DNA from: Lachnospiraceae bacterium
GTDB lineage: Bacteria > Bacillota > Clostridia > Lachnospirales > Lachnospiraceae
Length of the DNA: 64,000 nt
Direction of reading: 5' to 3'
Assembly: GCA_016280395.1 (NCBI GenBank)
Contig: JAEEGQ010000075.1
Span: 1 to 64,000, forward strand
Part shown: piece by piece, positions 52,071-60,064 of the stretch
How positions within the stretch are numbered: position 1 is the stretch's first letter
Layout of the letters: each line of letters opens with the position of its first letter
Notes under the pieces: model-generated
Seen by the model: the letters and a program-made list of their open reading frames with translations, nothing else
What the model was told of the DNA's origin: nothing
The model's database searches: none
Translations under genes and position numbers: made by a program

Positions 52071-52841
52071 TCAGCCTTCCGCAAGCTTCTCCCGCGACAA
52101 TACCACGATGCCTCTTCCTTCTTTGCGGACCGCGCCTTCGGCCGCAAGCGCATCAAGCGTCCTGTAAAGCGACGCCCTTCCGACGTTTAAGAATCCCGAA
52201 AGTTTCGACATATTAACGGTCACCGCGGGGTTTTCATCCGAGGTTGCGTCAAGCAGATATCCCGCAAGCCTCTTCCTTACGCTTTCCGCGGTAAAATACG
52301 CCATACGCCTATTCAAGAACCGGATCCTGTCGGTAAGGAAGCGTATGTAGCTGTCAGCAAAACAGCCGTCATCTGCGATCAGCCTCTTTACATCCTGTTC
52401 GCAAAGGACAAAGACCTTCGATGGCTTAAAAGCTTTGACCAGTGTCCGAAGCTCTGCCGTTTTCCCGCCAAAAAACCCGGAAAACCCAACGTCAGGATTT
52501 CCGGCGGCGGACGTTCTGAGCTCTGCCGTTTTCCCACCGAAAAGCCCCGTCACGCCCGTAACGCTGCCCTTTTCAAGAAGGTTCAGGGTGACATTGTTGC
52601 TTGAAACAAGAAGCACGCCGGAAAGCACAACAAAAAGCTTTCCGCCCGTAACATCCAATATCTCGCCCTTCTTAAGCACCAGAACACTTCCGTTCCGTGC
52701 CGCCTCATCGGCAGCTGCGCCGCAGCCATTGAACAGTTTTGAGTTTTTCAGGACATCTCGGATCTTTCCGAGTGTTTTTTCGCTGACTGTGTCCACTGTT
52801 TTGCCTCGATTTTTGTCTCGTATGATACACTTTTCTGCCAT
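52071..52841 (-). CDS. Crp/Fnr family transcriptional regulator with an internal duplication
   Basis: Up to 256 residues: a cyclic-nucleotide-binding-like domain (about 30-150) and a C-terminal winged HTH (KLSGFLNVGRASLYRTLDALAAEGAVRK). No Fnr-type cysteine cluster is seen. FGGKTAELRT occurs twice, at residues 101-110 and 124-133, a 23-residue in-frame duplication in the binding domain. Start: ATG 52841 has AGGAG six bases before it, but a TTGACA-N17-TATCAT promoter ends right at that ATG, so GTG 52796 (preceded by GAGG) may be the true start. It lies upstream of the ABC operon and is divergent from the hydrogenase genes; it could regulate either. Confidence 0.85.
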   Translation of the reverse strand: MAEKCIIRDKNRGKTVDTVSEKTLGKIRDVLKNSKLFNGCGAAADEAARNGSVLVLKKGEILDVTGGKLFVVLSGVLLVSSNNVTLNLLEKGSVTGVTGLFGGKTAELRTSAAGNPDVGFSGFFGGKTAELRTLVKAFKPSKVFVLCEQDVKRLIADDGCFADSYIRFLTDRIRFLNRRMAYFTAESVRKRLAGYLLDATSDENPAVTVNMSKLSGFLNVGRASLYRTLDALAAEGAVRKEGRGIVVLSREKLAEG

Positions 52842-52870
52842 ATGATACTCCTGTTAAAATATTTTGTCAA
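52842..52870 (-). promoter_or_regulatory. Putative promoter of the Crp/Fnr-type gene
   Basis: Minus-strand TTGACA (52870-52865), 17-bp spacer, TATCAT (52847-52842). The spacer contains AAAATATTTT, a possible operator. If used, transcription begins after the first ATG. Confidence 0.5.
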
Positions 52871-52886
52871 CATCTATTTAAAAGGC

Positions 52887-52915
52887 TTGCAATCTTGAGG
52901 GAATTTTGATACAAT
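52887..52915 (+). promoter_or_regulatory. Promoter of the hydrogenase operon
   Basis: TTGCAA (52887-52892), 17-bp spacer, TACAAT (52910-52915); expected start near 52922, about 105 nt before the first gene. Confidence 0.65.
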
Positions 52916-53026
52916 CTTAACGATTATAGGATAAGATTATGCTCCGTTACTATGCGTTCAGGTAATCCCTGCCCCCAACGGAATCTCTGTCTTATCAAAC
53001 AAAATCCATTCAAAGGAGGGGCTGAT

Positions 53027-53509
53027 ATGTCCCATTTAAGCGAAGCTGCCGTTGCTCAGATCAACGAGATCTGCAGCCGGTACGAAAATGAACCTACGCC
53101 GCTTATGATGATCCTTTCCGACATTCAAAAGGAATATGGCTATATTCCGCTTGAAGTTCAGGAGCTGGTTTCCGACAAGACAGGCATTTCCGTTGCGGAG
53201 ATCTACGGCGTTGTAACGTTCTACTCCTTCTTCTCCCTCAAACCGAAGGGAAAATATGTTGTAGGCTGCTGCCTCGGTACTGCTTGTTACGTAAAAGGCG
53301 CGCAGAATGTCATCGACAAGTTTTCCGAACTTCTCGGCATCAAACCCGGTGAAACATCGGACGACGGACTTTTCACACTTGACGCTCTCCGCTGCATCGG
53401 CGCCTGCGGTATCGCACCCGCTGTTTCGATCAACGGTCAGGTTTACCCCAAGCTCAGTGTTTCCGACGTTCCCGGCATCGTTGAAAAGTACAGGAAAGGG
53501 GAGGTATAA
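53027..53509 (+). CDS. hydC: NADH-linked [FeFe] hydrogenase subunit C (NuoE-like)
   Basis: 160 residues of the NuoE/thioredoxin-like [2Fe-2S] fold. Cluster ligands appear as CCLGTACYVKGA and LRCIGACGIAP. The segment EVQELVSDKTGISVAEIYGVVTFYSFF (in part) is the standard NuoE core. ATG 53027 follows AAAGGAGGGG; 25 codons upstream are non-coding leader. It starts the operon whose next genes are two bases (hydB) and 14 bases (hydA) apart. Confidence 0.93.
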   Translation: MSHLSEAAVAQINEICSRYENEPTPLMMILSDIQKEYGYIPLEVQELVSDKTGISVAEIYGVVTFYSFFSLKPKGKYVVGCCLGTACYVKGAQNVIDKFSELLGIKPGETSDDGLFTLDALRCIGACGIAPAVSINGQVYPKLSVSDVPGIVEKYRKGEV

Positions 53510-53511
53510 CG

Positions 53512-55398
53512 ATGGAAAAGATTACATCATTCGAACAGCTTGAAAATGCTTCTTCATCCTGCACCAAATGCCTTGAAGACAAGCTCAAAGGATTCGAAGG
53601 CAAGAGAGCCATCGTTCTTTGCGGCGGTACAGGCTGTATCTCATCACACTCCACCGAGATCATGGAGGAGTTCAAAAAACAGCTTGCAGAAAAAGGCCTT
53701 GCAGACCAGATCTCCGTTAACCAGGTCGGCTGCTTCGGCTTCTGCTCACAGGGTCCTTTCGTTAAGATCTACCCTGAAGATACTCTTTACAGACTTGTAA
53801 AGATCGAAGACGTTTCCGAGATCGTTGAAAAAGACATCATCGGAAAGACCGTTGTAGACCGTCTCCTTTATGTAGATCCCGCAACCGGCGAAAAGGTTGC
53901 AAAGCAGGAAGACATCAATTTCTACAAGAAGCAGCGTCGTATCGCTCTTCACGCATGCGGTCAGATCAATCCCGAAGATATCCACGAAGCACTCGGCGCA
54001 GGCGCATTCCAGGGTCTTGCAAAAGCCCTTAAAATGACACGTCAGGAAGTTGCCCAGGAAGTACTTGACGCAGGTCTCCGCGGCCGCGGCGGCGCAGGCT
54101 TCCCTACAGGCCGTAAGTGGATGTTCGCCATCAACGGCGACGGTGACAAGTACGTTGTATGTAACGGTGATGAGGGTGACCCCGGTGCATTCATGGACCG
54201 TTCCATCCTCGAAGGTAACCCCCTTGCGGTTATCGAAGGCATGATGATCGCAGGCTACTGCATCGGTGCCCAGAACGGTTATTTCTACGTTCGTGCCGAG
54301 TACCCGATCGCTGTTAACCGTCTTAAGATCGCCATCAAGCAGGCTGAAGAGCTCGGACTCATCGGTGACAACATCATGGGTACGGACTTCTGCTTCAGAG
54401 TACATATCCGTCTCGGCGCAGGCGCATTCGTTTGCGGTGAAGAGACAGCGCTCCTTAACTCGATCCAGGGCCAGCGCGGTATGCCCCGTCCCCGTCCTCC
54501 GTTCCCTGCGGTAAAGCGTCTCTGGGACAGGCCTACTGTCGTTAACAACGTAGAGACACTTGCATGCGTTCCTTACATCCTCCGCGAAGGCGCAAAGAAA
54601 TTTGCCGAATGCGGTACAGAGAAGTCCAAAGGAACAAAGGTATTCGCTCTCGGCGGTAAGGTAAACAACGTAGGTCTTGTTGAAGTTCCCATGGGTACAA
54701 CTCTCCGCGAGCTCATCTACGACATCGGCGGCGGTATCCCGAACGGCAAGAAGTTCAAGGCTATCCAGACAGGCGGCCCTTCAGGCGGATGTCTTACAGA
54801 GAAAGACCTTGATGCGGAGATAGATTTCGATAACCTTGTTGCACGCGGCTCCATGATGGGTTCCGGCGGTGCCATCGTTATGGATGAAGACAACTGTATG
54901 GTCGACGTAGCGAAGTTCTATATGGAATTCATCTGCGACGAATCCTGCGGTAAGTGCTCACCGTGCCGTATCGGTACAAGGCGTATGCTCGAGCTCTTAA
55001 CAAAGATCACGGACGGTAAGGCTACCATGAAGGATCTTAACGAACTCGAAGAAATCAGCGCCACCATCAAAGCCGGTTCACTCTGCGCACTCGGCCAGAC
55101 AGCCGCTAACCCTGTTCTTTCAACACTCACTCACTTCAGAGATGAATATATTGCGCATATCGTTGATAAGAAGTGTCCTTCAAAGGTATGTAAGAACCTC
55201 ATGCAGTACAAGATCAACAAAGACACATGTATCGGCTGCGGTCTCTGTGCAAAACAGTGTCCTGTCAGCGCGATCAGCAGAACTGATTACACACCCGAAG
55301 GTCACAAGCTTGCTTCAATGCAGATCGATCCCGAGAAGTGCGTAAAGTGCGGTCTCTGTATGGCATCCTGTAAGTTCAAAGCAATCAGCAAAGAATAA
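53512..55398 (+). CDS. hydB: NADH-linked [FeFe] hydrogenase subunit B (NuoF-like)
   Basis: 628 residues. An N-terminal thioredoxin-like [2Fe-2S] domain (CGGTGCISSHSTEI, VGCFGFCSQGP, up to about 120), a NuoF core with GRGGAGFPTGRKWMF (about residue 185) for FMN and NADH, GCGxETALL-type GEETALLNSI, the [4Fe-4S] motif SCGKCSPCRIGT, and two C-terminal ferredoxin motifs (CIGCGLCAKQCP, CVKCGLCMASC). In HydABC this subunit handles NAD(H). Confidence 0.95.
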   Translation: MEKITSFEQLENASSSCTKCLEDKLKGFEGKRAIVLCGGTGCISSHSTEIMEEFKKQLAEKGLADQISVNQVGCFGFCSQGPFVKIYPEDTLYRLVKIEDVSEIVEKDIIGKTVVDRLLYVDPATGEKVAKQEDINFYKKQRRIALHACGQINPEDIHEALGAGAFQGLAKALKMTRQEVAQEVLDAGLRGRGGAGFPTGRKWMFAINGDGDKYVVCNGDEGDPGAFMDRSILEGNPLAVIEGMMIAGYCIGAQNGYFYVRAEYPIAVNRLKIAIKQAEELGLIGDNIMGTDFCFRVHIRLGAGAFVCGEETALLNSIQGQRGMPRPRPPFPAVKRLWDRPTVVNNVETLACVPYILREGAKKFAECGTEKSKGTKVFALGGKVNNVGLVEVPMGTTLRELIYDIGGGIPNGKKFKAIQTGGPSGGCLTEKDLDAEIDFDNLVARGSMMGSGGAIVMDEDNCMVDVAKFYMEFICDESCGKCSPCRIGTRRMLELLTKITDGKATMKDLNELEEISATIKAGSLCALGQTAANPVLSTLTHFRDEYIAHIVDKKCPSKVCKNLMQYKINKDTCIGCGLCAKQCPVSAISRTDYTPEGHKLASMQIDPEKCVKCGLCMASCKFKAISKE

Positions 55399-55412
55399 GG
55401 GGGAATCCGAAA

Positions 55413-57176
55413 ATGGCTAAAGTAAATATCAAAATTGAAGGCATTCCCTATCAGGTAGAGGAAGGCTTGACAATACTCGAAGCCGCAAAGCTCTGCGGTT
55501 ACAATATTCCTTCTCTGTGCGCATACAACCACGGAGAATGCTCACGCGGCTCGTGCCGTGTCTGCCTCGTTGAAGTAAAGGGTGCAAGAGGCCTTGTTGC
55601 TTCCTGCGTTTACCCTGTAAACGAAGGCATGGAGATCACGATCTCCTCTCCCGCAGCAGTGGCAGCACGCCGCGCTTCGGTAGAGCTCCTGCTCTCCAAC
55701 CACTCAAAGGACTGCCAGCAGTGCGATAAGAACGAATACTGCGAGCTTCTCTACGCAGCAAAGGTTACCGGCGCACGCGACGGCATGTTCGAAGGCGTAA
55801 AGACACCTGCAACCATCGACCAGATCACACCTTCCATCGTTCGCGACACTTCAAAGTGCATACTTTGCGGCCGTTGCATCGAGCGCTGCAAGAGCGCACA
55901 CGGAAAGTCGGTTCTCGGCTTCGAGAAGCGCGGTTTCAACACCATCGTAGGTCCTGCAGAAAACAGATCCTTCGCAGATTCACCCTGTATCCTCTGCGGT
56001 CAGTGTACAACAGTCTGCCCTACCGGCGCTCTTATGGAGAAATCCGAGATCGATGCGGTTGACGCAGCCTTCAAGGCCGGCAAGTACGTTGTTGTTCAGA
56101 CAGCTCCCGCTGTACGCGCAGCACTCGGTGAAGAGTTCGGCATGAAGATCGGTACACCCGTTACCGGCAAGATGGTCGCAGCCCTCAAGAGACTTGGTTT
56201 CAAGAAAGTTTATGATACAAACTACGCAGCAGACCTTACCATCATGGAAGAGGCTACAGAACTCCTTGGCAGGATCAAGAACAACGGTGTTCTCCCGATG
56301 ATCACCTCCTGCTCACCCGGATGGATCAACTATGCTGAGATGAACTACGGAGATCTTCTTCCCCACCTTTCATCCTGCAAGTCTCCTCACGAGATGTTCG
56401 GCGCTATCTTAAAGTCCTACTACTGCGAGAAGAACGGCATCGATCCCAAGGATATGTTCGTTGTTTCCATCATGCCCTGTACCGCAAAGAAGTTCGAAAA
56501 AGACCGCGAGCAGCTTCAGCATGACGGCATCAAGGATGTTGACGCGGTTCTCACAACAAGAGAGCTCGGAAAACTCATCAAGCGTTCCGGTATCAACTGG
56601 AATATGCTTCCCGATGAGGAATTTGACAATGATATCGTTGGCGATTACTCAGGTGCGGGCGTAATATTTGGTGTTACCGGCGGTGTTATGGAGGCAGCAC
56701 TTCGTACCGCTTACCATGCACTTACCGGCAAGGAGCACGAGCTTATCAAATTCGAGCAGGTTCGCGGCTTCGACGGCATCAAAGAGGCTTCGCTTGACAT
56801 CAACGGAACAACAGTCAATGTTGCTGTTGCACACGGCATGAAGAACGCAAAGGTTCTCCTTGACGATATCCGCGCAGGCAAGAGCAAATACCACTTCATC
56901 GAGATCATGGGATGCCCCGGCGGCTGCATCAACGGCGGCGGACAGCCTTATGTTAAACCTCAGTTCCTTCCGAACGAGGATCCCGATATCCTTGACACCT
57001 ACAAGGCTAAGAGAGCGGCAGCTCTTTACTCCGAGGATGAGAGACAGGCAGTTCGCCAGTCCCACAACAATCCTCAGATGAAGAAGCTTTATGATGAATT
57101 CCTTGGTGAGCCCAACTCACACAAGGCACATGAGCTGCTTCATACAAGCTACAAGGCAAGGGAAGCATTCAAATAA
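55413..57176 (+). CDS. hydA: NADH-linked [FeFe] hydrogenase catalytic subunit A
   Basis: 587 residues. N-terminal NuoG-like [2Fe-2S] (CAYNHGECSRGSCRVC), a His/Cys cluster (HSKDCQQCDKNEYC), two [4Fe-4S] motifs (CILCGRCIERC, CILCGQCTTVCP) and the H-cluster domain with L1 TSCSPGWINYAE, L2 MPCTAKKFE and L3 EIMGCPGGCINGGGQP. All H-cluster cysteines are present. The trimer fits group A3-type or related bifurcating hydrogenases, which exchange electrons among H2, ferredoxin and NAD; bifurcation itself is inferred. The maturases HydEFG are not in the window. Confidence 0.95.
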   Translation: MAKVNIKIEGIPYQVEEGLTILEAAKLCGYNIPSLCAYNHGECSRGSCRVCLVEVKGARGLVASCVYPVNEGMEITISSPAAVAARRASVELLLSNHSKDCQQCDKNEYCELLYAAKVTGARDGMFEGVKTPATIDQITPSIVRDTSKCILCGRCIERCKSAHGKSVLGFEKRGFNTIVGPAENRSFADSPCILCGQCTTVCPTGALMEKSEIDAVDAAFKAGKYVVVQTAPAVRAALGEEFGMKIGTPVTGKMVAALKRLGFKKVYDTNYAADLTIMEEATELLGRIKNNGVLPMITSCSPGWINYAEMNYGDLLPHLSSCKSPHEMFGAILKSYYCEKNGIDPKDMFVVSIMPCTAKKFEKDREQLQHDGIKDVDAVLTTRELGKLIKRSGINWNMLPDEEFDNDIVGDYSGAGVIFGVTGGVMEAALRTAYHALTGKEHELIKFEQVRGFDGIKEASLDINGTTVNVAVAHGMKNAKVLLDDIRAGKSKYHFIEIMGCPGGCINGGGQPYVKPQFLPNEDPDILDTYKAKRAAALYSEDERQAVRQSHNNPQMKKLYDEFLGEPNSHKAHELLHTSYKAREAFK

Positions 57177-57200
57177 AATCCAAAGGATTTTATTTGAATT

Positions 57201-57226
57201 CAACTCTTCGCTGTAGCGAAGAGTTG
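57201..57226. repeat. Palindrome after hydA, copy 1
   Basis: Perfect 12-bp stem (CAACTCTTCGCT / AGCGAAGAGTTG) with a 2-base loop. Related palindromes recur at 57270-57290 and 57345-57358, interleaved with two terminators. Confidence 0.7.
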
Positions 57227-57235
57227 CAACCGAAG

Positions 57236-57270
57236 GAAAAAAGACCAAGCACAAAATGCTTGGTCTTTTC
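57236..57270 (+). terminator. Intrinsic terminator 1 of the hydrogenase operon
   Basis: 11-bp stem AAGACCAAGCA / TGCTTGGTCTT, 5-nt loop, then TTTTC. Confidence 0.85.
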
Positions 57271-57302
57271 TTCGCTGTAGCGAAGAGTTGCGTCCGAAGG
57301 TA

Positions 57303-57338
57303 AAAACACCCAAGCATTTGCTTGGGTGTTTTGTTTTC
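57303..57338 (+). terminator. Intrinsic terminator 2 of the hydrogenase operon
   Basis: Stem AAAACACCCAAGCA / TGCTTGGGTGTTTT with a 2-base loop and a T-rich tail. It is a diverged copy of terminator 1, and each follows a TTCGCT-GT-AGCGAA palindrome. Confidence 0.85.
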
Positions 57339-57405
57339 CGGCTTTTCGCTATAGCGAAGATGTTCGTTTTGACTCTGTATATAATTTATTTTCATATTTA
57401 AGCCA

Positions 57406-57434
57406 TTGACAACCCCATTACAATATAATAATAT
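57406..57434 (+). promoter_or_regulatory. Promoter of the small lipoprotein gene
   Basis: TTGACA (57406-57411), 17-bp spacer, TAATAT (57429-57434). The region 57340-57605 is AT-rich; apart from this promoter I see no feature. Confidence 0.65.
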
Positions 57435-57605
57435 ATTTTTAGTATAGTGGTTCTCAATTCTCAGATGAAATTTGAATTCATAGATTTTCAGGCAGTTGCT
57501 GCTGGTTTTTACACAATTAAAATCCGACAATGCTCTGCAAAAAAGCAACGCTTCCAGACTTTTGCTCATATACATACTTTATAGAATAATCATTGGAGGC
57601 CTATC

Positions 57606-58061
57606 ATGAGACACTATTTATTTGTTGTTATATTCTTTACACTCATTACTCTTTTAACCGGCTGTTCCAATATCAAATACCGCTTTGAAACATACGAAAA
57701 TGTCAACTACCTTAACTCCCTTTATCCCGGCAAAGCATGGGTTTTACATACAAAAACGGAGGCAGACACTTTTTCTGACGATAACAATATAGCAGAAATA
57801 TCCGGGGATCTGTTGCAGAAGCTTTCTTCCTATGACAACGATTTTTTCACAGATAATATGCTTATAGTCGTATATCACGCAGAACCCACGAGTTCCTCCA
57901 AACTGTCCGTAAAAGGAGTCGAATTCCGGGGAAATACGGCAAACGTTTCAATTAAGAGCAAATCTCCGAAATTCGTTGACTGGATGATAAAGTGTTATGC
58001 CTTTCTGTTTGAGGTACCTCAGGATAACAGTATTACCGATGCCGCATATGAAGTCAAATAA
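57606..58061 (+). CDS. Small lipoprotein, possibly PrcB-like
   Basis: 151 residues. Lipobox LLTGC (Cys20) after a hydrophobic signal, then an outer domain with SYDNDFFTDNMLIVVYHAEPTSSSKLSV, which resembles the PrcB C-terminal domain (protease-complex inhibitor), an inference from a short stretch. GGAGG lies before the ATG. The gene is more AT-rich than its neighbours and stands alone between terminators; possibly acquired. It lies beside a serpin gene on the other strand. Confidence 0.65.
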   Translation: MRHYLFVVIFFTLITLLTGCSNIKYRFETYENVNYLNSLYPGKAWVLHTKTEADTFSDDNNIAEISGDLLQKLSSYDNDFFTDNMLIVVYHAEPTSSSKLSVKGVEFRGNTANVSIKSKSPKFVDWMIKCYAFLFEVPQDNSITDAAYEVK

Positions 58062-58066
58062 ATAAA

Positions 58067-58101
58067 GGCTCAACCGCATTTGGTTGAGCCCTTGTTTCTT
58101 T
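58067..58101. terminator. Intrinsic terminator between converging genes
   Basis: 9-bp stem GGCTCAACC / GGTTGAGCC, 6-nt loop, T-rich tail on the plus strand (CTTGTTTCTTT); lies between the lipoprotein and the serpin. Confidence 0.75.
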
Positions 58102-58104
58102 CGT

Positions 58105-59376
58105 TCATTTCCCCGGATTTTCGAGTACTCCCATGAAAACCGGGACATTTGTTGCCGTATCTATTATCATGTATACAAAAGGCCTGTCGAGTTCAAGTGT
58201 CATCGGCATGCTCTTTGTCCTGCCCGTAACACGCGTTGCGGCTGCCGCCTTTGTTCCTTTTTCGTCAACGGAGATAAATGTTTTCTGGTGTACTTCAGCG
58301 ATATAAATATCACCGGCAGAATGCGTTCCGATCCCGGTAAGGTCGGCTCCCGAAGGATCAAAGGCCTGCCGGATGCCCAAGGATTTGAGCACCTCTATCA
58401 AATGCAGGTCATCCTCCGTTTCGAACTTCGGAAGAGAAACATTGACCTCGATACTCTTCTTTCCCGAAAGGATCTGCGTCAGCTTTGCACCGTCAAGCGT
58501 CTTTAAGAACTCTTCCATCGTCACTTCGCCGTTCGGAAGCAAAGCCGCAAAAGCGTACTTTCCGCCCTTGTACGGCTTTATAAAGCCTGTCATCATATCG
58601 TTTGAAAGATATGAATTCTCTTTCGATGTCATAAACACTGCGTTTATCTTTGTTCCGTCTGAAGCGGTAAAAGTGCCGTCACTTACATTTTCCTTTGAGT
58701 ATTTGTTTTCCCATTCGCCAGCAAACGCCAGGGCGTTTATCAGATGTATCACATCCAGCGGGTGAATGTCCGAATATTCCATAAGCTTCGGGATCATCCC
58801 GGAGGTCTTCGTATTTACCCAATTGTTTATGTCATCAACCGCAGCGGTATCGCTTAGCGGCGCTTTATATATGTCCGCGCCGTAATAATCCGCGTTTTTC
58901 TGCAGAAAATCGCCGTTCACATTGAAAGCCGGGCTGTCGGTAAACCAGATTGAATTTGCAAGCGCCAGGGTATTGTCGTTTTTCAGGCTTTCCATCATTG
59001 CGCCGATATACCCTGCAAGCTCCTCGGCGCCCATTCCGAGCGTTTTTTCCATCTCGGCGAGTGTTTCACCCTTCGCGCCCTCCATGGTCATTCCGAGGGC
59101 TGCAGTGAGCGAGAGAGGCGAAACGAGAGTATTCCCGCCGTCGTAGCATTCTTTTAGAAGCTTTACAGCAAAATTCGCAGCTTTACCCGCTTCCGTCGCA
59201 TTTACCGCCTTTGTCTCATGATTCTTCGCAACCACGCCCGCCATAAGATCCACGGCTACTTTTCCCGTAAATACCGCGGGAGTTTTTGAACCGCAGGCCA
59301 CAAGCGAAAAGGCAAGGCAAAAGCTCAAAAGCAGCGCAGTTATCCTCTTTTGGAATCTTTTTGTTCTGTCATACAT
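58105..59376 (-). CDS. Serpin family protease inhibitor, lipoprotein
   Basis: 423 residues. Lipobox LVAC (Cys28), then a full serpin fold of about 360 residues: FAVKLLKECYDGGNTLVSPLSL, LGMTMEGAKGETLAEM, LINALAFAGEWENKY, ALLPNGEVTMEEFL, DLTGIGTHSAGDIYIAEVHQKTFI and RPFVYMIIDTATNVPVFMG. The reactive-loop hinge EKGTKAAAAT is of inhibitory type. Counting from the hinge puts Lys at P1 and Ser at P1' (RTKSMP), suggesting trypsin-like targets (inference). It would sit on the cell surface. A single gene on the minus strand. Confidence 0.92.
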   Translation of the reverse strand: MYDRTKRFQKRITALLLSFCLAFSLVACGSKTPAVFTGKVAVDLMAGVVAKNHETKAVNATEAGKAANFAVKLLKECYDGGNTLVSPLSLTAALGMTMEGAKGETLAEMEKTLGMGAEELAGYIGAMMESLKNDNTLALANSIWFTDSPAFNVNGDFLQKNADYYGADIYKAPLSDTAAVDDINNWVNTKTSGMIPKLMEYSDIHPLDVIHLINALAFAGEWENKYSKENVSDGTFTASDGTKINAVFMTSKENSYLSNDMMTGFIKPYKGGKYAFAALLPNGEVTMEEFLKTLDGAKLTQILSGKKSIEVNVSLPKFETEDDLHLIEVLKSLGIRQAFDPSGADLTGIGTHSAGDIYIAEVHQKTFISVDEKGTKAAAATRVTGRTKSMPMTLELDRPFVYMIIDTATNVPVFMGVLENPGK

Positions 59377-59520
59377 AACGATAACCTCTCATTACGGCAT
59401 TTGTTTTCCTCCCTATTGACATTCGTCAGACAAAGCGCTAAAATCAATACTGCCCAAACGCATTAACGATTCGGAGGTAACGCGGCACACCTGCCCTTAT
59501 TGTCTGCCGCAGAACATAAA

Positions 59521-59988
59521 ATGAAGAAAAAGATCAGGATCGGCACGATCATCATAACATCCGTTGTACTGTTGTCGCTTCTCGCGTTGTTTTTCCCGAG
59601 ACGCGTCGGAAACATCATCTCTTCAAAAGGCACACCCGGGAATTTCACCATTGATGATGCTCCGTACCCCGGTATCGGCGACCAGACAGTCATTACCATG
59701 CAGCTTACAAAAGAACAGTCGGAGCAGCTCCTGGACATCCTCAGCAGATGCTATGTCCGTCCCACTCTCCGCTCGGATTCTTTCCCGCTAAGCGGCTTCT
59801 TTCCCGTGAAAACCGAGGGCGAATATCTCGGTTACACGCTTTATCCCTCGAATCTCAACGTCCCCTTCGTATATATCGCAACACGCAACAATATCACAAT
59901 AAACGGCACTCATTACGTGATCTACAACCCTTCGGTCATAGATGAGATCATTCAGATGATCGACGACATCAACTGGGGTTCCTGCTGA
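59521..59988 (+). CDS. Membrane-anchored protein of unknown function
   Basis: 155 residues from the ATG at 59521, the first codon before a typical KKKIRIG signal anchor; the ribosome site is weak and the frame is open seven codons further back. One membrane segment (about 5-24), then an outer domain of about 130 residues with ITMQLTKEQSEQLLDILSRC and a Cys at the very end. I do not recognise it. It ends at a strong terminator. Confidence 0.55.
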   Translation: MKKKIRIGTIIITSVVLLSLLALFFPRRVGNIISSKGTPGNFTIDDAPYPGIGDQTVITMQLTKEQSEQLLDILSRCYVRPTLRSDSFPLSGFFPVKTEGEYLGYTLYPSNLNVPFVYIATRNNITINGTHYVIYNPSVIDEIIQMIDDINWGSC

Positions 59989-60037
59989 ACCGGGCTTCCG
60001 GTCCAAACAGGATTTCAGTTACATATCGCATATACTG

Positions 60038-60064
60038 CGGCTGCTGCAAAGCAGCCGTTTTTTT
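60038..60064 (+). terminator. Intrinsic terminator
   Basis: 8-bp stem CGGCTGCT / AGCAGCCG, 4-nt loop, then seven Ts. Confidence 0.85.

Noticed and set aside
57117-57575. 152-codon minus-strand ORF
   Set aside because: Runs through two terminators and into the end of hydA; no ribosome site.
57472-57591. 39-codon plus-strand ORF in the lipoprotein 5' region
   Set aside because: Has no ribosome-binding site and no conserved-looking pattern.
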